Source of the DNA: Phycisphaerales bacterium
GTDB lineage: Bacteria; Planctomycetota; Phycisphaerae; Phycisphaerales; JAGLTS01
Length of the DNA stretch: 53,488 bases
NCBI GenBank assembly: GCA_023135165.1
Contig: JAGLTS010000030.1
Location: 1 to 53,488, forward strand
Reading direction: 5' to 3'
The translations under genes were made by a program, and so were the position numbers. The notes beneath the pieces are model-generated. The model had not been told where the DNA came from. It did no database searches and saw only the letters and a program-made list of their open reading frames with translations. Of this stretch, positions 25,176-35,105 are shown piece by piece (position 1 is the first letter of the stretch; each line of letters starts with the position of its first letter).

Positions 25176-28100
25176 TTACGGCCGCGTGACGCCGGCCAAC
25201 CCTTGCTGCACCTGCTCGTAGAGTTGACGTGTCTCATCATCAAGCCCTTCGAGCCGACCTTGCAGCAGGTTGAGCACGTCGCGGACTTCACCCATCACTC
25301 GGCGAGCATCACTGAGCTGCCCAAGCTGTGTGTGTGATTCGACGATGCGCAACTTGAGCCAGATATCCGTCCGCTGCTGCTTAGCAAGCGTCTGCCAGAC
25401 TTCCAGCGCATTGCCCCAGCGTCGGGCATCCACAAGCAGCAGGCCATATGTTCGCTGCAACATGCGATTCACCGGGTCTCGCGCAAGGCCACCTTCAACA
25501 AGTGTGATGCTCTCCGCGAGCCGTCCGAGATCCTTGCCCAGCGTCCACGCCAGGTTGTTGATCGCCAGCAGGTTGGACGGCTCCGTGCTCAGCGCCTCAC
25601 GGTAGTACTCGACCGCAGCCTCGTGATCTCCGCGCTCTCTCGCCTCCGCCGCCAGGAGCAGCAACGCTCGCACGCTTCCCGGATTCACTCGGCGATCCTC
25701 CTCCAGCACCCGGTGCAGCAGATCCGCATCGCGCCGCTCGGACGGCACCGTCAGCAGCATCCTCGCCAGCACGAAGTGCAACAACTTCGAGTCGGGGTCA
25801 TCTGTGAGTTGCTGCTCGAGGTACACCACCGCCTGCTCCGCTCCTTCGGTGCGCATCACATGCACCGCCCATCGCTCGTGCAAGGCATCATCCCGCTCGG
25901 CATGGGGCACAGCCTCAATCATCGCAGCGATCTCGTCCTGTTCACCGAGTTGTTCGAGCAGACCGATCGCGCGCAGTCGCCAGGCAGGCAGGCGCGCGTC
26001 ATCAGGATACCGATCCATCAGTGATTCAAGGCGAGCAACCGCGGGCTGAGCATTTTGCTGACTCTCGTAGACGTCGACTTGCAGGAGTTCACCGATGAGT
26101 CCGCCACCTGGAATCAGCGCGAGCCGGGCGGCGAGAATTCGCGCCTCGTCGTGCCGACCGAGCGTGATGAGCAGGCGCCCGAGTTCCTCGCTGAGCGTCA
26201 AGTCGTCCGGTATGCGGTGCAATCCATCCCGCAGCACATCGTGGGCGCGATCCAGCGAGCCTTGGGCTTGGTAGACGCGGCTCAGTTCCAGGAACACAGC
26301 CGGCCCGGCAGCGGGATCGGCGCGCATTCCCTCGAGGATCGGCGCCGCTTGAGTAAGCCAGCCCGGCGGCTGTGTCGCGCTGAGGAACGCCAGTTGCAGG
26401 TCAGCGACGCGAATCGCCGGAGCGCCGAGATGCTCCGCCTCCGCGATCTTCTCCACCGCGCTCGTTGGATCACCCAGCGCAAGCAGCAACTCCGCCGCCT
26501 CGAGCGCCGCGTCAGCACCCTCACGCGACATCCGATCCACCTGCTCGTACCGCGCCAGCGCTTCATCCGGTCGATCCAGGGATCGCAGGTATCTCGCCAG
26601 CGCCAGCACAAGCGTGGGAGACGCGGTCTCGGCTGCCCCTCGTGAAAGCTCGTCGAGCGCTCGCTGCGTCTCGCCCTGATACGCCCAGATCTCCGACCGC
26701 ATCAGGTGCGTGATTTCAGATCCAGGCGCCGCCTGCTCGAAACGGTCCACCGTCTGAAACGCCAGATCGCCCGCCTCATCCGCCAACGCGAGTTGGATGA
26801 GCGCGAACGCGGCGTTCGGCGAATCAGGCGCAAGCGCGAACGCGCGCGACGCCTCGTCAATCGCCTCTTCCATGCGATCATCCGCGCCGAGCAAACGTGC
26901 GCGAAGCACACGCAACTGCGCATCATCCGGCTGATTCGCAATGAGTAGATCCACATCATCAAGCGCCGACCCAGTCCGACCCGCCTGCAAGTTCCACGTC
27001 AGGCTCTGACGAACGAGCATCACCGGCTTGGGCCCCTGCAGTCGGTCCAGATCGTCGATGAGATCGCGGACCTCCTCCGGTCGGCCGAGTTGGCCGTACA
27101 AGTCGATGAGCAGAAGCGTGGACAAGTGCATCGCGGGGTCGATGTCGAGGGCGCGCTTCGCCGCGGAGACCGCATCATCCAGCCGACCAAGCTGCCTCAG
27201 CGTGAGCGCGCGAAGGTGGTGCGCCTTCGCCATACCCGGCTCAAGCCTGACAACCTCGTCGAGCAGCGCCATCGCTTGCTCGGGGTCAGGGTTGTTGACA
27301 TCCAGGAGCATGGCTCGCGCCTGCTCGGTCCTCCACACCACGCCGGCCGCGCCGTCCTCGCTCTGCTCCTCGATTGCCTTGATCTCAACAATCAACCGAT
27401 CGCGAAGCACGGCATCACGCTGCACTTGCGTCTTCGCCAGAAGTGTGAGTCGAATATCCATGTCGCGCGGATCGTCACCCGCGATCTGGAGCAAGACGGC
27501 CAATGCGTCGTCAGGTCGCTCAACTCGCTGGAGCAGCGCTGCTTGTGCACGGCGAAGCTGCTGCCGATCCCGCAGTGTGAACTGCTCCAAGTCTTCCGCC
27601 AGCGCCGCGGCAGCGCTGTCCGGATCGCCCAACTCCTCGTACACACCCGCCAGCAACACACGATAGAACGGCTGGGCCTGCACGGACGACGGGGCCTGGC
27701 GCAGCGCATCGAGCGCGGCGTCTGCGTCACCGTCGAGAACGTGCTGCTTTGCCAACTCCGACCAGAGTTCCAGCGAATCATCCTGGTGCGAGATCGCCTG
27801 CGTCAGCCCGTAGATCGCCCGCTCCCGCCCGCCGCCGAGTTGATCGACGCGCGACTTGAGCAGCGCCAGTTGCACGCTCTGCTCCTCGCCGGTCGCCTGC
27901 GAGAGTTGCTGGTACAGTGACGCCAACTCGTCCATCTGAGCCGCGGTCGCCTCGCCCCCACTCATGATGCCCAGCAAGCCGTCTGCCTTGAGAAAGAGCA
28001 GGCCGACGTCGTCCGGCGTCTCGGCGAGCATGGCGTCCACGTCGCGCAGCGCGTCGCTGTACTGCCCGGTGGCGGCGAGCACGCGTGCCTGCAGCCGACC

Positions 28101-29408
28101 GATCGCCATCGGATCAAACTGGTTCGGCGGGATCTGTCGCAGGTGCCCGCTCGCCTGCTCGGGCCTGCCAAGCTCCAGATAGGCTTGCGCAAGGAAAAAG
28201 TGCGAAAGCGGCGTCACGATCGGATCCGTGATCAACTCCAGCGCCGATACAGCCCGGCCCGGTTCGCCCTGAACCAGGCTGATCCGCGCTTCGAGATACC
28301 GCGTCAGATCAGCGGGCACACCAGCGCGAGACAACTCGCGAATCAGTTCCTCCACGCGCGGCGTCTCGCCTGCCGACAGCAACGTCTCGGCCAAATAGAA
28401 CGTGAGCGATGTTCGCCCGTCCGGCGCCTGTTCCAGGCCTTCTTCGAGCATGCGGACAGCCTCGTCGTACGCACCGCGATCGGCATAGGTGCGTGCCAGC
28501 GCCACGTAGTACTCGTGATTCCCTGGGTCGGCGTCGATCGCGATTCCCAACCAGCGGACCGCATCCTCGAACGCACCGATGCAGTGGTAGAACCGCCCTG
28601 CGGCGGCACAGACGACGGGATCGGTCGGCGCCAGGTCAAGCGCTCGTTCATAGTCCTTGCGTGCGAGGGTCGGCGCGCCGCCGTCTTCTTCGTATGAGCG
28701 CGCCCGGATCAGATACAGCTTGGGATTGCGCTCGCCGTACTCCCGGACCGTTTCCTGGATGTACTCGGTTAGCGTGCGAAGCGTCGCGCTTCGCTGCATG
28801 AGCGACTGATCCGCAGCGCGTGCGTAGAGCAGATCAACGAGAAGCGACAGCGTCTCATCATCCGCCGGATGCAACTCACGCAGCGTCATCAAGTGTGCTT
28901 GCGCATCGTCACCTCGGTTGTCGTGCATCGCCGCTCTCGCGAGTGTGAGGAGGGCGATTCGGCTGTCGGGTACGCGGTCCAGGATGCCGTGCGCGATCTC
29001 CGACCCCTCCAGCCAGAGGTTGTAGCGCATGTAGAGCGTCAGCCCCTCCTCAGCGACCTCGACGTCGGTCGGATCGAGGGTGATGGCGCGGCGGTACTGC
29101 GAGAGTTGTGCGAGACGCTGCCGGGGCGAAGGCGACGCGAGATGGCCGACGGATCTCGCATACGTGACGACCGCCTCAAGATCGTTCGGATCGCTCCGCA
29201 GCACGTGGCCGAGATGTCCCAGCGCATCGACGTACTCACCCGCTTCAAAGTGCTGAAACGCGACCTGCCGATGATCGACCGTGATCCGCGACGCCTGCCA
29301 GTGGTGCAGCACATACAGGCAGCCGATGAGCGTGACGACGACAAGCGCCGTGCAGCCGATGAACTTGAAGTTCCATTTCCGAACGATTTTCGTTGCTTGT
29401 GAATCCAT
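25176..29408 (-). CDS. Giant membrane-anchored TPR protein of the exosortase locus (PrsT-like)
   Basis: 1410 residues. One N-terminal membrane segment (FIGCTALVVVTLIGCLYVLH) anchors the protein; everything after residue 40 is a long array of TPR units (for example QVAFQHFEAGEYVDALGHLG, YVALARTYADRGAYDEAVRM, LTLRQLGRLDDAVSAAKRAL), probably more than 25. Exosortase/EPS loci of Proteobacteria often encode a long TPR lipoprotein called PrsT; this one is similar in layout but longer. LIGC looks like a lipobox, but the hydrophobic run continues past the cysteine, so a transmembrane anchor is more likely. Probably a scaffold in the periplasm for export or polymer assembly. It starts 9 bases after the sugar transferase gene. 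Confidence 0.75.
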   Translation of the reverse strand: MDSQATKIVRKWNFKFIGCTALVVVTLIGCLYVLHHWQASRITVDHRQVAFQHFEAGEYVDALGHLGHVLRSDPNDLEAVVTYARSVGHLASPSPRQRLAQLSQYRRAITLDPTDVEVAEEGLTLYMRYNLWLEGSEIAHGILDRVPDSRIALLTLARAAMHDNRGDDAQAHLMTLRELHPADDETLSLLVDLLYARAADQSLMQRSATLRTLTEYIQETVREYGERNPKLYLIRARSYEEDGGAPTLARKDYERALDLAPTDPVVCAAAGRFYHCIGAFEDAVRWLGIAIDADPGNHEYYVALARTYADRGAYDEAVRMLEEGLEQAPDGRTSLTFYLAETLLSAGETPRVEELIRELSRAGVPADLTRYLEARISLVQGEPGRAVSALELITDPIVTPLSHFFLAQAYLELGRPEQASGHLRQIPPNQFDPMAIGRLQARVLAATGQYSDALRDVDAMLAETPDDVGLLFLKADGLLGIMSGGEATAAQMDELASLYQQLSQATGEEQSVQLALLKSRVDQLGGGRERAIYGLTQAISHQDDSLELWSELAKQHVLDGDADAALDALRQAPSSVQAQPFYRVLLAGVYEELGDPDSAAAALAEDLEQFTLRDRQQLRRAQAALLQRVERPDDALAVLLQIAGDDPRDMDIRLTLLAKTQVQRDAVLRDRLIVEIKAIEEQSEDGAAGVVWRTEQARAMLLDVNNPDPEQAMALLDEVVRLEPGMAKAHHLRALTLRQLGRLDDAVSAAKRALDIDPAMHLSTLLLIDLYGQLGRPEEVRDLIDDLDRLQGPKPVMLVRQSLTWNLQAGRTGSALDDVDLLIANQPDDAQLRVLRARLLGADDRMEEAIDEASRAFALAPDSPNAAFALIQLALADEAGDLAFQTVDRFEQAAPGSEITHLMRSEIWAYQGETQRALDELSRGAAETASPTLVLALARYLRSLDRPDEALARYEQVDRMSREGADAALEAAELLLALGDPTSAVEKIAEAEHLGAPAIRVADLQLAFLSATQPPGWLTQAAPILEGMRADPAAGPAVFLELSRVYQAQGSLDRAHDVLRDGLHRIPDDLTLSEELGRLLITLGRHDEARILAARLALIPGGGLIGELLQVDVYESQQNAQPAVARLESLMDRYPDDARLPAWRLRAIGLLEQLGEQDEIAAMIEAVPHAERDDALHERWAVHVMRTEGAEQAVVYLEQQLTDDPDSKLLHFVLARMLLTVPSERRDADLLHRVLEEDRRVNPGSVRALLLLAAEARERGDHEAAVEYYREALSTEPSNLLAINNLAWTLGKDLGRLAESITLVEGGLARDPVNRMLQRTYGLLLVDARRWGNALEVWQTLAKQQRTDIWLKLRIVESHTQLGQLSDARRVMGEVRDVLNLLQGRLEGLDDETRQLYEQVQQGLAGVTRP

Positions 29409-29417
29409 GAGCCTGCT

Positions 29418-31040
29418 CTAGTCTTCCGTGCGCCAGCCGGGCTCCTCCTTGGGCATCCAGAGTCCCGAGCAGACGAGAATCGTCAGCACAAGGAGCTTTA
29501 CGTCAAGGCGAAACCCTCGCCTTCTAACGTATTCCATATCGTAGTGAATCCATTCCTGGAAGTCGTCATCCCCGCGCGCCTTGCTCCGATACACCTGCCA
29601 CAGCCCGGTGATTCCAGGCCGAACCGACAGCCGAGCATGCCGCCACGCCGGACAGAGTTGGTTCTCGTCATGCGGGCTCGGTCGAGGCCCGACAATAGAC
29701 ATGTGGCCGCGCAGGATGTTCATGGCCTGCGGCAGCTCGTCGAGGTTCGTCTTGCGCAAGAACCTGCCCACCGGCGTGATGCGAGGATCCTCGGCGATCT
29801 TGAACTGCGGGCCGTCGAGTTCATTCGACACGGTGAGCTTGTCTTTCAACTCATCAGCATCCACCACCATCGACCGGAACTTGAGGCACGGGAACGGCTT
29901 GCCGCCGCGCGTCTGACGAAGATGCGTGTAAAAGATCGGCCCACGGTCACCGCACGCGCGATTCGCCAGCCAGACTGCCGGCATGAGCACCGCCAGCAGC
30001 GCCAACATGACACATGCGCCGGCATAATCCATGCCTCGCTTGAGGAACGGATACCCGTGATTGAACCACCAGTCGCTGTCACGCACGTGCTGGCGCGGCT
30101 GCGTGTCGTCAAGCGCCCGCTCTTCGAGCTGCATGTCGGCGGAATCCGAGTCGCCCACATCATCGGCCTCGCGCCTCACCGCGCCCTCCGGCACAACCTC
30201 ACCCTCGTCCAGCAGCATCGGGCCGATCACGACGCTGCCCGCATCGACGCACACGTTCTCGCCAAGAATCACGTCTCCCACGAAACGGGCTGTCGGATGG
30301 CATCGAGCGGACGGATGAACCCAGCCGAAAGCCGTCGGCAGAAGACCCGCCTGTTCCGCCACACGACCAAACGCCACCGGGTCGCGGTCCAGAAGCGCCA
30401 ACAGCCTGAGCCGAAGCTGCGCTGATGTGCTCGCCGCCACCGACGACGTCTGCACAATCTGCTCAACGATCCGAAGTCCCGCGTCGCGCAGGTTTCGCGG
30501 CGCATCGGCCAGATCGCCGATCGCATCCACGACCGCATCCGCCGCATCGGACATCGCCGCCACCGCCACGACATCGGAGATGGGCAGCGCGTCGTTCCCG
30601 GCGGATGATTGATCATGGTCGCGCGTTCCGCTGACGTATGTTCGTCTGACCGCAGCGATGTCGCCTCGTTCGTCGAACTCGAGGACTTCGCGGTAGCGCG
30701 GCGCGGGCGTGCCGTACAGCACTGCTGCATCACAATCGCGGTGTTTGAGCCGGCGCAGCAGTTGATCGTCAATGCGGAATGTCATGTCATCGCGCTGCAG
30801 GAGCACGATGGGCACGGGCTGACCGGCTCGGTCGTCTCCGCCGGACCATGCGTGATCGACGACCTCCGCGCCGACCGCCAGCCATTCGCCCCGTACGTAT
30901 TGACGCCTGGTGATTCCGCAGCATGTCGGGCCTTCGGCGTCACCCGCCGCATGATGCATGACGACCAGCAGCCGCGGCGATCCTCGCGGAGCCGGGGCTG
31001 TGGATGCGCGCTGGTCTGACTCGCCTGTCACCAGAGCCAT
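29418..31040 (-). CDS. Polyprenyl-phosphate sugar-1-phosphate transferase with N-terminal nucleotidyltransferase-like half
   Basis: 540 residues; a minimal bacterial sugar transferase is about 200. Residues 330-528 are that domain: FLKRGMDYAGACVMLALLAV (membrane helix), FPCLKFRSMVVDADE, FLRKTNLDELPQAMNILRG, SIVGPRPSPHDEN and RPGITGLWQVYR. It transfers a sugar phosphate to undecaprenyl phosphate, the first step of glycan assembly at the inner membrane. The N-terminal 290 residues resemble a degenerate NDP-sugar pyrophosphorylase (VLEFDERGDIAAVRRTY) ending in left-handed helix repeats (HPSARCHPTARFVGDVILGE). The GxGxRL active site is missing, so this half is probably regulatory. The ATG has GGAGCG upstream. 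Confidence 0.85.
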   Translation of the reverse strand: MALVTGESDQRASTAPAPRGSPRLLVVMHHAAGDAEGPTCCGITRRQYVRGEWLAVGAEVVDHAWSGGDDRAGQPVPIVLLQRDDMTFRIDDQLLRRLKHRDCDAAVLYGTPAPRYREVLEFDERGDIAAVRRTYVSGTRDHDQSSAGNDALPISDVVAVAAMSDAADAVVDAIGDLADAPRNLRDAGLRIVEQIVQTSSVAASTSAQLRLRLLALLDRDPVAFGRVAEQAGLLPTAFGWVHPSARCHPTARFVGDVILGENVCVDAGSVVIGPMLLDEGEVVPEGAVRREADDVGDSDSADMQLEERALDDTQPRQHVRDSDWWFNHGYPFLKRGMDYAGACVMLALLAVLMPAVWLANRACGDRGPIFYTHLRQTRGGKPFPCLKFRSMVVDADELKDKLTVSNELDGPQFKIAEDPRITPVGRFLRKTNLDELPQAMNILRGHMSIVGPRPSPHDENQLCPAWRHARLSVRPGITGLWQVYRSKARGDDDFQEWIHYDMEYVRRRGFRLDVKLLVLTILVCSGLWMPKEEPGWRTED

Positions 31041-31051
31041 GATCGCTCCAG

Positions 31052-33451
31052 TTATACTTCGTCGTCACGGTCGCGTCGGACCGCCTGCGTCGAATCGTCT
31101 TGTTGGGACTTGCTCACATCACGCTGTGTCGCGCCGATCTCATCCACAACGTCATGCGGCAGCTCTTCGGGTTGAGGCGACTCGCCTTCCGCGCGTCGAC
31201 CGCGATAGGCATCACGGTAAGCGTAGTACCCCCGCTGCTTCGGCGAGCCGGTATGGCGCAGCTTCACGCCGTTGAGCACGACACCCAACGTCTGCACAGG
31301 CGTGGCGCTGAGGATTCGCATCGTCTCAGCCAACTCACGCCGATCCGCTTGATCGGCGCGAATCACGAGCAGCGCCGAATCGCACACGCCGGCAAGGACT
31401 CGGCCATCCGACACGGGCAACAGCGGCGAGGTGTCCAGGAGCACCAAGTCATACGACTCGCACCACACCTCGATGCACTTCTTCACGCTGCGCATCGCCA
31501 GCAGTTCGCTGGGCTTGGTGACGGCCGCCCCCGCTGTGAGCACATCCAGGCCGGGTGAAACGGGCACGATCGCGTCTTCGAGCTTGCACGTGCCTTGCAG
31601 GACATCGCTCAGCCCACGGTTGAGCTGCAGATCGAGCACACGGTGGATGTCGGGTTTGCGCAGGTCGGCGTCCACCAACAAGACGCGCCGCCCGGCCTGT
31701 GCGATGAGCGCCGCGAGGTTGACCGAGACGGTCGTCTTGCCGCTGCCGGGGGTGGGACTGGCGATCATTAGCGCGTTCTTCTCTTCAAAGCCCGACATGT
31801 GCAACAGTCGCGTGCGGATCATGCGGAACTCTTCGCTGAGGTGTTCGCCGACGTTCGCCACGCCCGACTTGCGGGCCAGATCCTGAAGCCGGGGGAGTAC
31901 GCCGATCACGTCGACCGGGCCGAGCGCCTGCAGGTCCGCGACTCGCTTGAGCCTTGTGTCGAATCCGGTCAGCAGCAGAATGATCAGGCACCCCAAACCC
32001 GTCGCGCCGCCCACGACCAGCAGCCGCATCTTGTTGAGGTTGTCGGGCACCGGCTCCGGAGATTCAGCGACGTACCCGTCCCACGAGAAACGATCGCTCA
32101 GTTGGCCGCCCTCGTTGATCTTCAGTTGACTCAGACGGTCGATGATCGCCTCGTTCTGCAACTGATAGCGGGCCTGCTCCTCCTGGATCTGCGCCACCGT
32201 GAGTTGCTGCTGGCTGACTTCGCGGAGTTCCTTGCGCTTCATGGCGAGGAACTCGCTCTGCGCCCTCTCTTGAACATCCGCCATCTTGATTCGATTCAAG
32301 AGTTCCTTGCGCTCGCTGATCGCGAACATCGCTGCATACCGCTCGGTCAACTGCACCGTCAACTCAGCCTCACGTTCGGTGATGCGCTCGTTGAGCTGCG
32401 CAATGGTCGCGCGCAGTGTCTTGGCGGCGACCTCAAGACGCTCTTCGGTCGTCGTGAGCCGGAGATGGTCCAGCGCCGCCTCGGCATCGGACAGCCTCTC
32501 ACGGAACTTGTTCAGGCTCGAATCGGCGTCGATCGCACTGGCGACAAACTGCTGCAACTCTTCGGCGCGCACTCGACCGAGCGCCCCATGGTCTTCCTCC
32601 GTCCCGTCCTGGCGCGCGTCGAGTTGCTCAAGACTGATCCTCGCCATTTCTCGCTCGATCCGCGATTGGACCAGCGCATCCTCCGCAGCGGTGATCTGCA
32701 GGATCAGACTCTCCTGCATCGCCAACACGTCGGAGGATCCGAGATCCCTGTTGATCTTCTGGATTGACTGCTGACCCCTCTCGATCAACTGGCGCAGTTC
32801 TTCACGTCTCTCCTCCAGCTTGGCGCGAACGATCCGCCTCGCCTGGGCCTCTTCCTCACGCGCCATGGCGAGGTATGACTCGACGAGCGCCTCGACGAAT
32901 ACCTTGGCCTCTTTCGAGCTGTAGTCGATGAACCTGATATCGATGAGTTCGGTGTCACGGATCGGCCCAGCTGTGAGCCGACGCTTGGCGTAGCCCAGCG
33001 CCCTCATCTCCGTCGTCCGCTGCACCCAGGAGAGCTTGCTGACCTCTTCATCGTGCAGCGTGTTGAGCAGATTCCGATCCGACTTGAGGATCGCCACCTG
33101 CGTCCCCATGAAACGCGGGTAGTCCGGCGCTCGCTGACTGCCTTCGATGATGTTCGGAACCTCAGCGCTGACCTGGACGCGCGCCCGGGCTTCGTACTCC
33201 GGCTCGACGACATGCGGAAGGACGAACCACGCCACCGACCCGCCAAGCACGGCAAGCAGAACAACGACAAACCAGTACCGCCGGAAGGCATCAGCCGGAT
33301 CGAAGCGGAACCCGCCGAGTCCCGCGACCTGTCCGCTGGACGCCCCATACCCGTAGCCGTACCCGTAGGCGCTTTCGTAAGGCGGGCCGGGCTTGGCCGG
33401 GGGCTGAGCCGGGCCTGATGAAGCCACGATGTCGTTGTGTTGCTGCTCCAC
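31052..33451 (-). CDS. Wzc-type polysaccharide co-polymerase and tyrosine kinase
   Basis: 799 residues. A Tyr/Gly-rich start (YGYGYGYG at 29-36) precedes the Wzz domain, with one membrane segment at 59-78 and the second at about 476-495. Between them, residues 200-450 are long coiled-coil helices. The C-terminal BY-kinase has Walker A SPTPGSGKTT (565-574), Walker A' LLVDADLRKP (591-600) and Walker B LVLLDTSP (669-676), and ends with a tyrosine cluster (RGYYAYRDAYRGRR, Tyr 742, 743, 745, 749) that would be autophosphorylated. Such proteins set chain length and drive export of capsule or EPS through a Wza-type channel. The gene lies between epsI and the sugar transferase with gaps of 5 and 11 bases. 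Confidence 0.9.
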   Translation of the reverse strand: MEQQHNDIVASSGPAQPPAKPGPPYESAYGYGYGYGASSGQVAGLGGFRFDPADAFRRYWFVVVLLAVLGGSVAWFVLPHVVEPEYEARARVQVSAEVPNIIEGSQRAPDYPRFMGTQVAILKSDRNLLNTLHDEEVSKLSWVQRTTEMRALGYAKRRLTAGPIRDTELIDIRFIDYSSKEAKVFVEALVESYLAMAREEEAQARRIVRAKLEERREELRQLIERGQQSIQKINRDLGSSDVLAMQESLILQITAAEDALVQSRIEREMARISLEQLDARQDGTEEDHGALGRVRAEELQQFVASAIDADSSLNKFRERLSDAEAALDHLRLTTTEERLEVAAKTLRATIAQLNERITEREAELTVQLTERYAAMFAISERKELLNRIKMADVQERAQSEFLAMKRKELREVSQQQLTVAQIQEEQARYQLQNEAIIDRLSQLKINEGGQLSDRFSWDGYVAESPEPVPDNLNKMRLLVVGGATGLGCLIILLLTGFDTRLKRVADLQALGPVDVIGVLPRLQDLARKSGVANVGEHLSEEFRMIRTRLLHMSGFEEKNALMIASPTPGSGKTTVSVNLAALIAQAGRRVLLVDADLRKPDIHRVLDLQLNRGLSDVLQGTCKLEDAIVPVSPGLDVLTAGAAVTKPSELLAMRSVKKCIEVWCESYDLVLLDTSPLLPVSDGRVLAGVCDSALLVIRADQADRRELAETMRILSATPVQTLGVVLNGVKLRHTGSPKQRGYYAYRDAYRGRRAEGESPQPEELPHDVVDEIGATQRDVSKSQQDDSTQAVRRDRDDEV

Positions 33452-33456
33452 GATTA

Positions 33457-34155
33457 CTACTCTCCCGCCATCGTTAGTTCCGAGCCCTGGAAGTGCCTGC
33501 CAAGCTGCTGAAGCAGCGGCGAGAAGAGGCTTGCCGCGTCGTCGAGCACGTGCTCTTCGCTCTCGGCGCCGACGAAGAGCGCCTGCACCTGGGCCTGATA
33601 TCGGTCCTGCCCCACGGTCCGGATCTCCGCGGCGCCTTTGTCGGTTGTCACTACGCCGTTGGCGATCAGCGTGTTCACAACATAGATCTGCGCGTACATG
33701 TTCTCGGTGAACTTGGTCATGAAGTGAAGCTGGGCCGGGATGCGTTGGCCATCATCGGCGCGGAGGAGGATGCTCTTGCTGTACTCGATGTGCCAGCCGA
33801 CGGCTGGGTAGCAGACATCCGGGTAGTGCCCCACAGCGATGCGAGGCCGACCCGAGTACGTGATGAGCGTGCTGACCCACCCCGAGCCGGGCCGGTGGAA
33901 TCGGATCTGCCGCACCTCATCCATTCCGGTAAGGGAGAAGATCACATCGTCAGGCTCTTCATCGCGTCCGACCCACGGGCCGATCTGTGTGGGCATCTCG
34001 GAGAGCGGAATCAGGATCTTACGAGAGTCCGTGAGCCTCGCCTTGACATGGTCTTCGAGTTGATCCATCGCCAGCCCCGTGCCGAGCACGAGGATTGCGG
34101 CAGCCACGGTGAGGAGGCCGAGTCGGCGGCGACGGCGGGCATCTTGCTCCTTCAT
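33457..34155 (-). CDS. epsI: EpsI family exosortase-associated protein
   Basis: 232 residues from ATG 34155, which overlaps the exosortase stop by ATGA. A basic start and one membrane segment (LGLLTVAAAILVLGTGLAM) are followed by a periplasmic domain. The hallmark is GHYPDVCYPAVGW: EpsI proteins share a cysteine in this HxPxxCxPxxGW block. EpsI is encoded next to or fused with exosortases (EpsH) and is needed for EPS or protein sorting, although its biochemical role is unknown. Here it is a separate protein. Confidence 0.85.
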   Translation of the reverse strand: MKEQDARRRRRLGLLTVAAAILVLGTGLAMDQLEDHVKARLTDSRKILIPLSEMPTQIGPWVGRDEEPDDVIFSLTGMDEVRQIRFHRPGSGWVSTLITYSGRPRIAVGHYPDVCYPAVGWHIEYSKSILLRADDGQRIPAQLHFMTKFTENMYAQIYVVNTLIANGVVTTDKGAAEIRTVGQDRYQAQVQALFVGAESEEHVLDDAASLFSPLLQQLGRHFQGSELTMAGE

Positions 34156-35081
34156 CGGTGCTTCTCCAAGGCAACGGTCGAGACGGACCCGAGTTGAGCG
34201 ATCTCCGTGCCCAGCTTGTCGACACAGTACGCCCGCCGAATCAACCATAGCCACACGAGGAGCATGAAGACCGAGAGCGGCATCATGATGTAACCCGCGA
34301 TGTCATGGAAGAAGACACCCGCCGCATCCTCATCAACAAAGATCACGATCAGGGCAGTGGCGTAGATCCGAATCACGTTCGCCGCCAGGGCGACAGGCAG
34401 GATGACCAGGAGCATGAGCACTCGCTCCCACCACGCCCGGCGAATCACCATCGCGAAGAAGATGCAGATCATCGCGTACGCGAGGAGCATGCGAAGCCCG
34501 TTGCACGCCTCAGCCACCGCGATCTGGTAGTCCTGGACGACGATGACGTTGCCGGCACGTGTGAGCGGGACGCCCGTCGCCACGAGCAGGTACTCCGTCG
34601 CTCTGGTCGCGAACTCCTGCAGCGGGCCGGCGAGCGTCGTCTGGAATCGTCCGGGAAGTGGAATCGCGGTGAGCAGGAAGGCAATCGGCATCAGAGTTGC
34701 CAAGGCAGTCCGCATACCGAACATTGTCAGGATGAGGCCCCAGAGCGCCAACACGATGCTCAAGCGGTCGAAATACGGGAACCACCACCAGATCCCCGCA
34801 GCACGAGCAGCGAGCGCCACGACGAGGACGGCAAGCCCCAACGAGCTGGGCGAGCCCACACCGGCACGGAGCTTCCCTCGAGCCTGCCAGACCAAGTACA
34901 GCGCCAGCCAAGGCACGAGCAGGCCGTGCCCCGCATCCGGATCATTCAGCCAGACGTACGCAAGTTCACCGAGCACGCGGAACTGGGAGATGCCCAGCAG
35001 CAGCAGCAGCCCGATAAGCAGCGACACGCGAAGCCAGAGATCCGGTGCGCGAGCCGCAGTGGTGTGCGTGCGAGTATTCAT
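34152..35081 (-). CDS. Exosortase (EpsH/Xrt family)
   Basis: 309 residues from ATG 35081 (MNTRTHTTAARAPDLW). About eight membrane segments. The exosortase active-site residues are all visible: Cys193 in AEACNGLRMLLAY, Arg238 in LAANVIRI and His259 in FFHDIAGYIMM. The block PLPGRFQTTLAGPLQEFAT is also typical. Exosortases cut proteins bearing a PEP-CTERM-type tail (short motif, membrane helix, basic end) and pass them on for surface attachment, working with EPS. The likely substrate gene is immediately upstream. Subtype cannot be fixed by reading. Confidence 0.92.
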   Translation of the reverse strand: MNTRTHTTAARAPDLWLRVSLLIGLLLLLGISQFRVLGELAYVWLNDPDAGHGLLVPWLALYLVWQARGKLRAGVGSPSSLGLAVLVVALAARAAGIWWWFPYFDRLSIVLALWGLILTMFGMRTALATLMPIAFLLTAIPLPGRFQTTLAGPLQEFATRATEYLLVATGVPLTRAGNVIVVQDYQIAVAEACNGLRMLLAYAMICIFFAMVIRRAWWERVLMLLVILPVALAANVIRIYATALIVIFVDEDAAGVFFHDIAGYIMMPLSVFMLLVWLWLIRRAYCVDKLGTEIAQLGSVSTVALEKHR

Positions 35082-35105
35082 CTTCAGAGACCAAATCGGT
35101 AAACA

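Noticed and set aside
29340..29408. Lipoprotein signal (LIGC) in the giant TPR protein
   Set aside because: The hydrophobic segment continues past the cysteine, so a membrane anchor is the simpler reading; not excluded.
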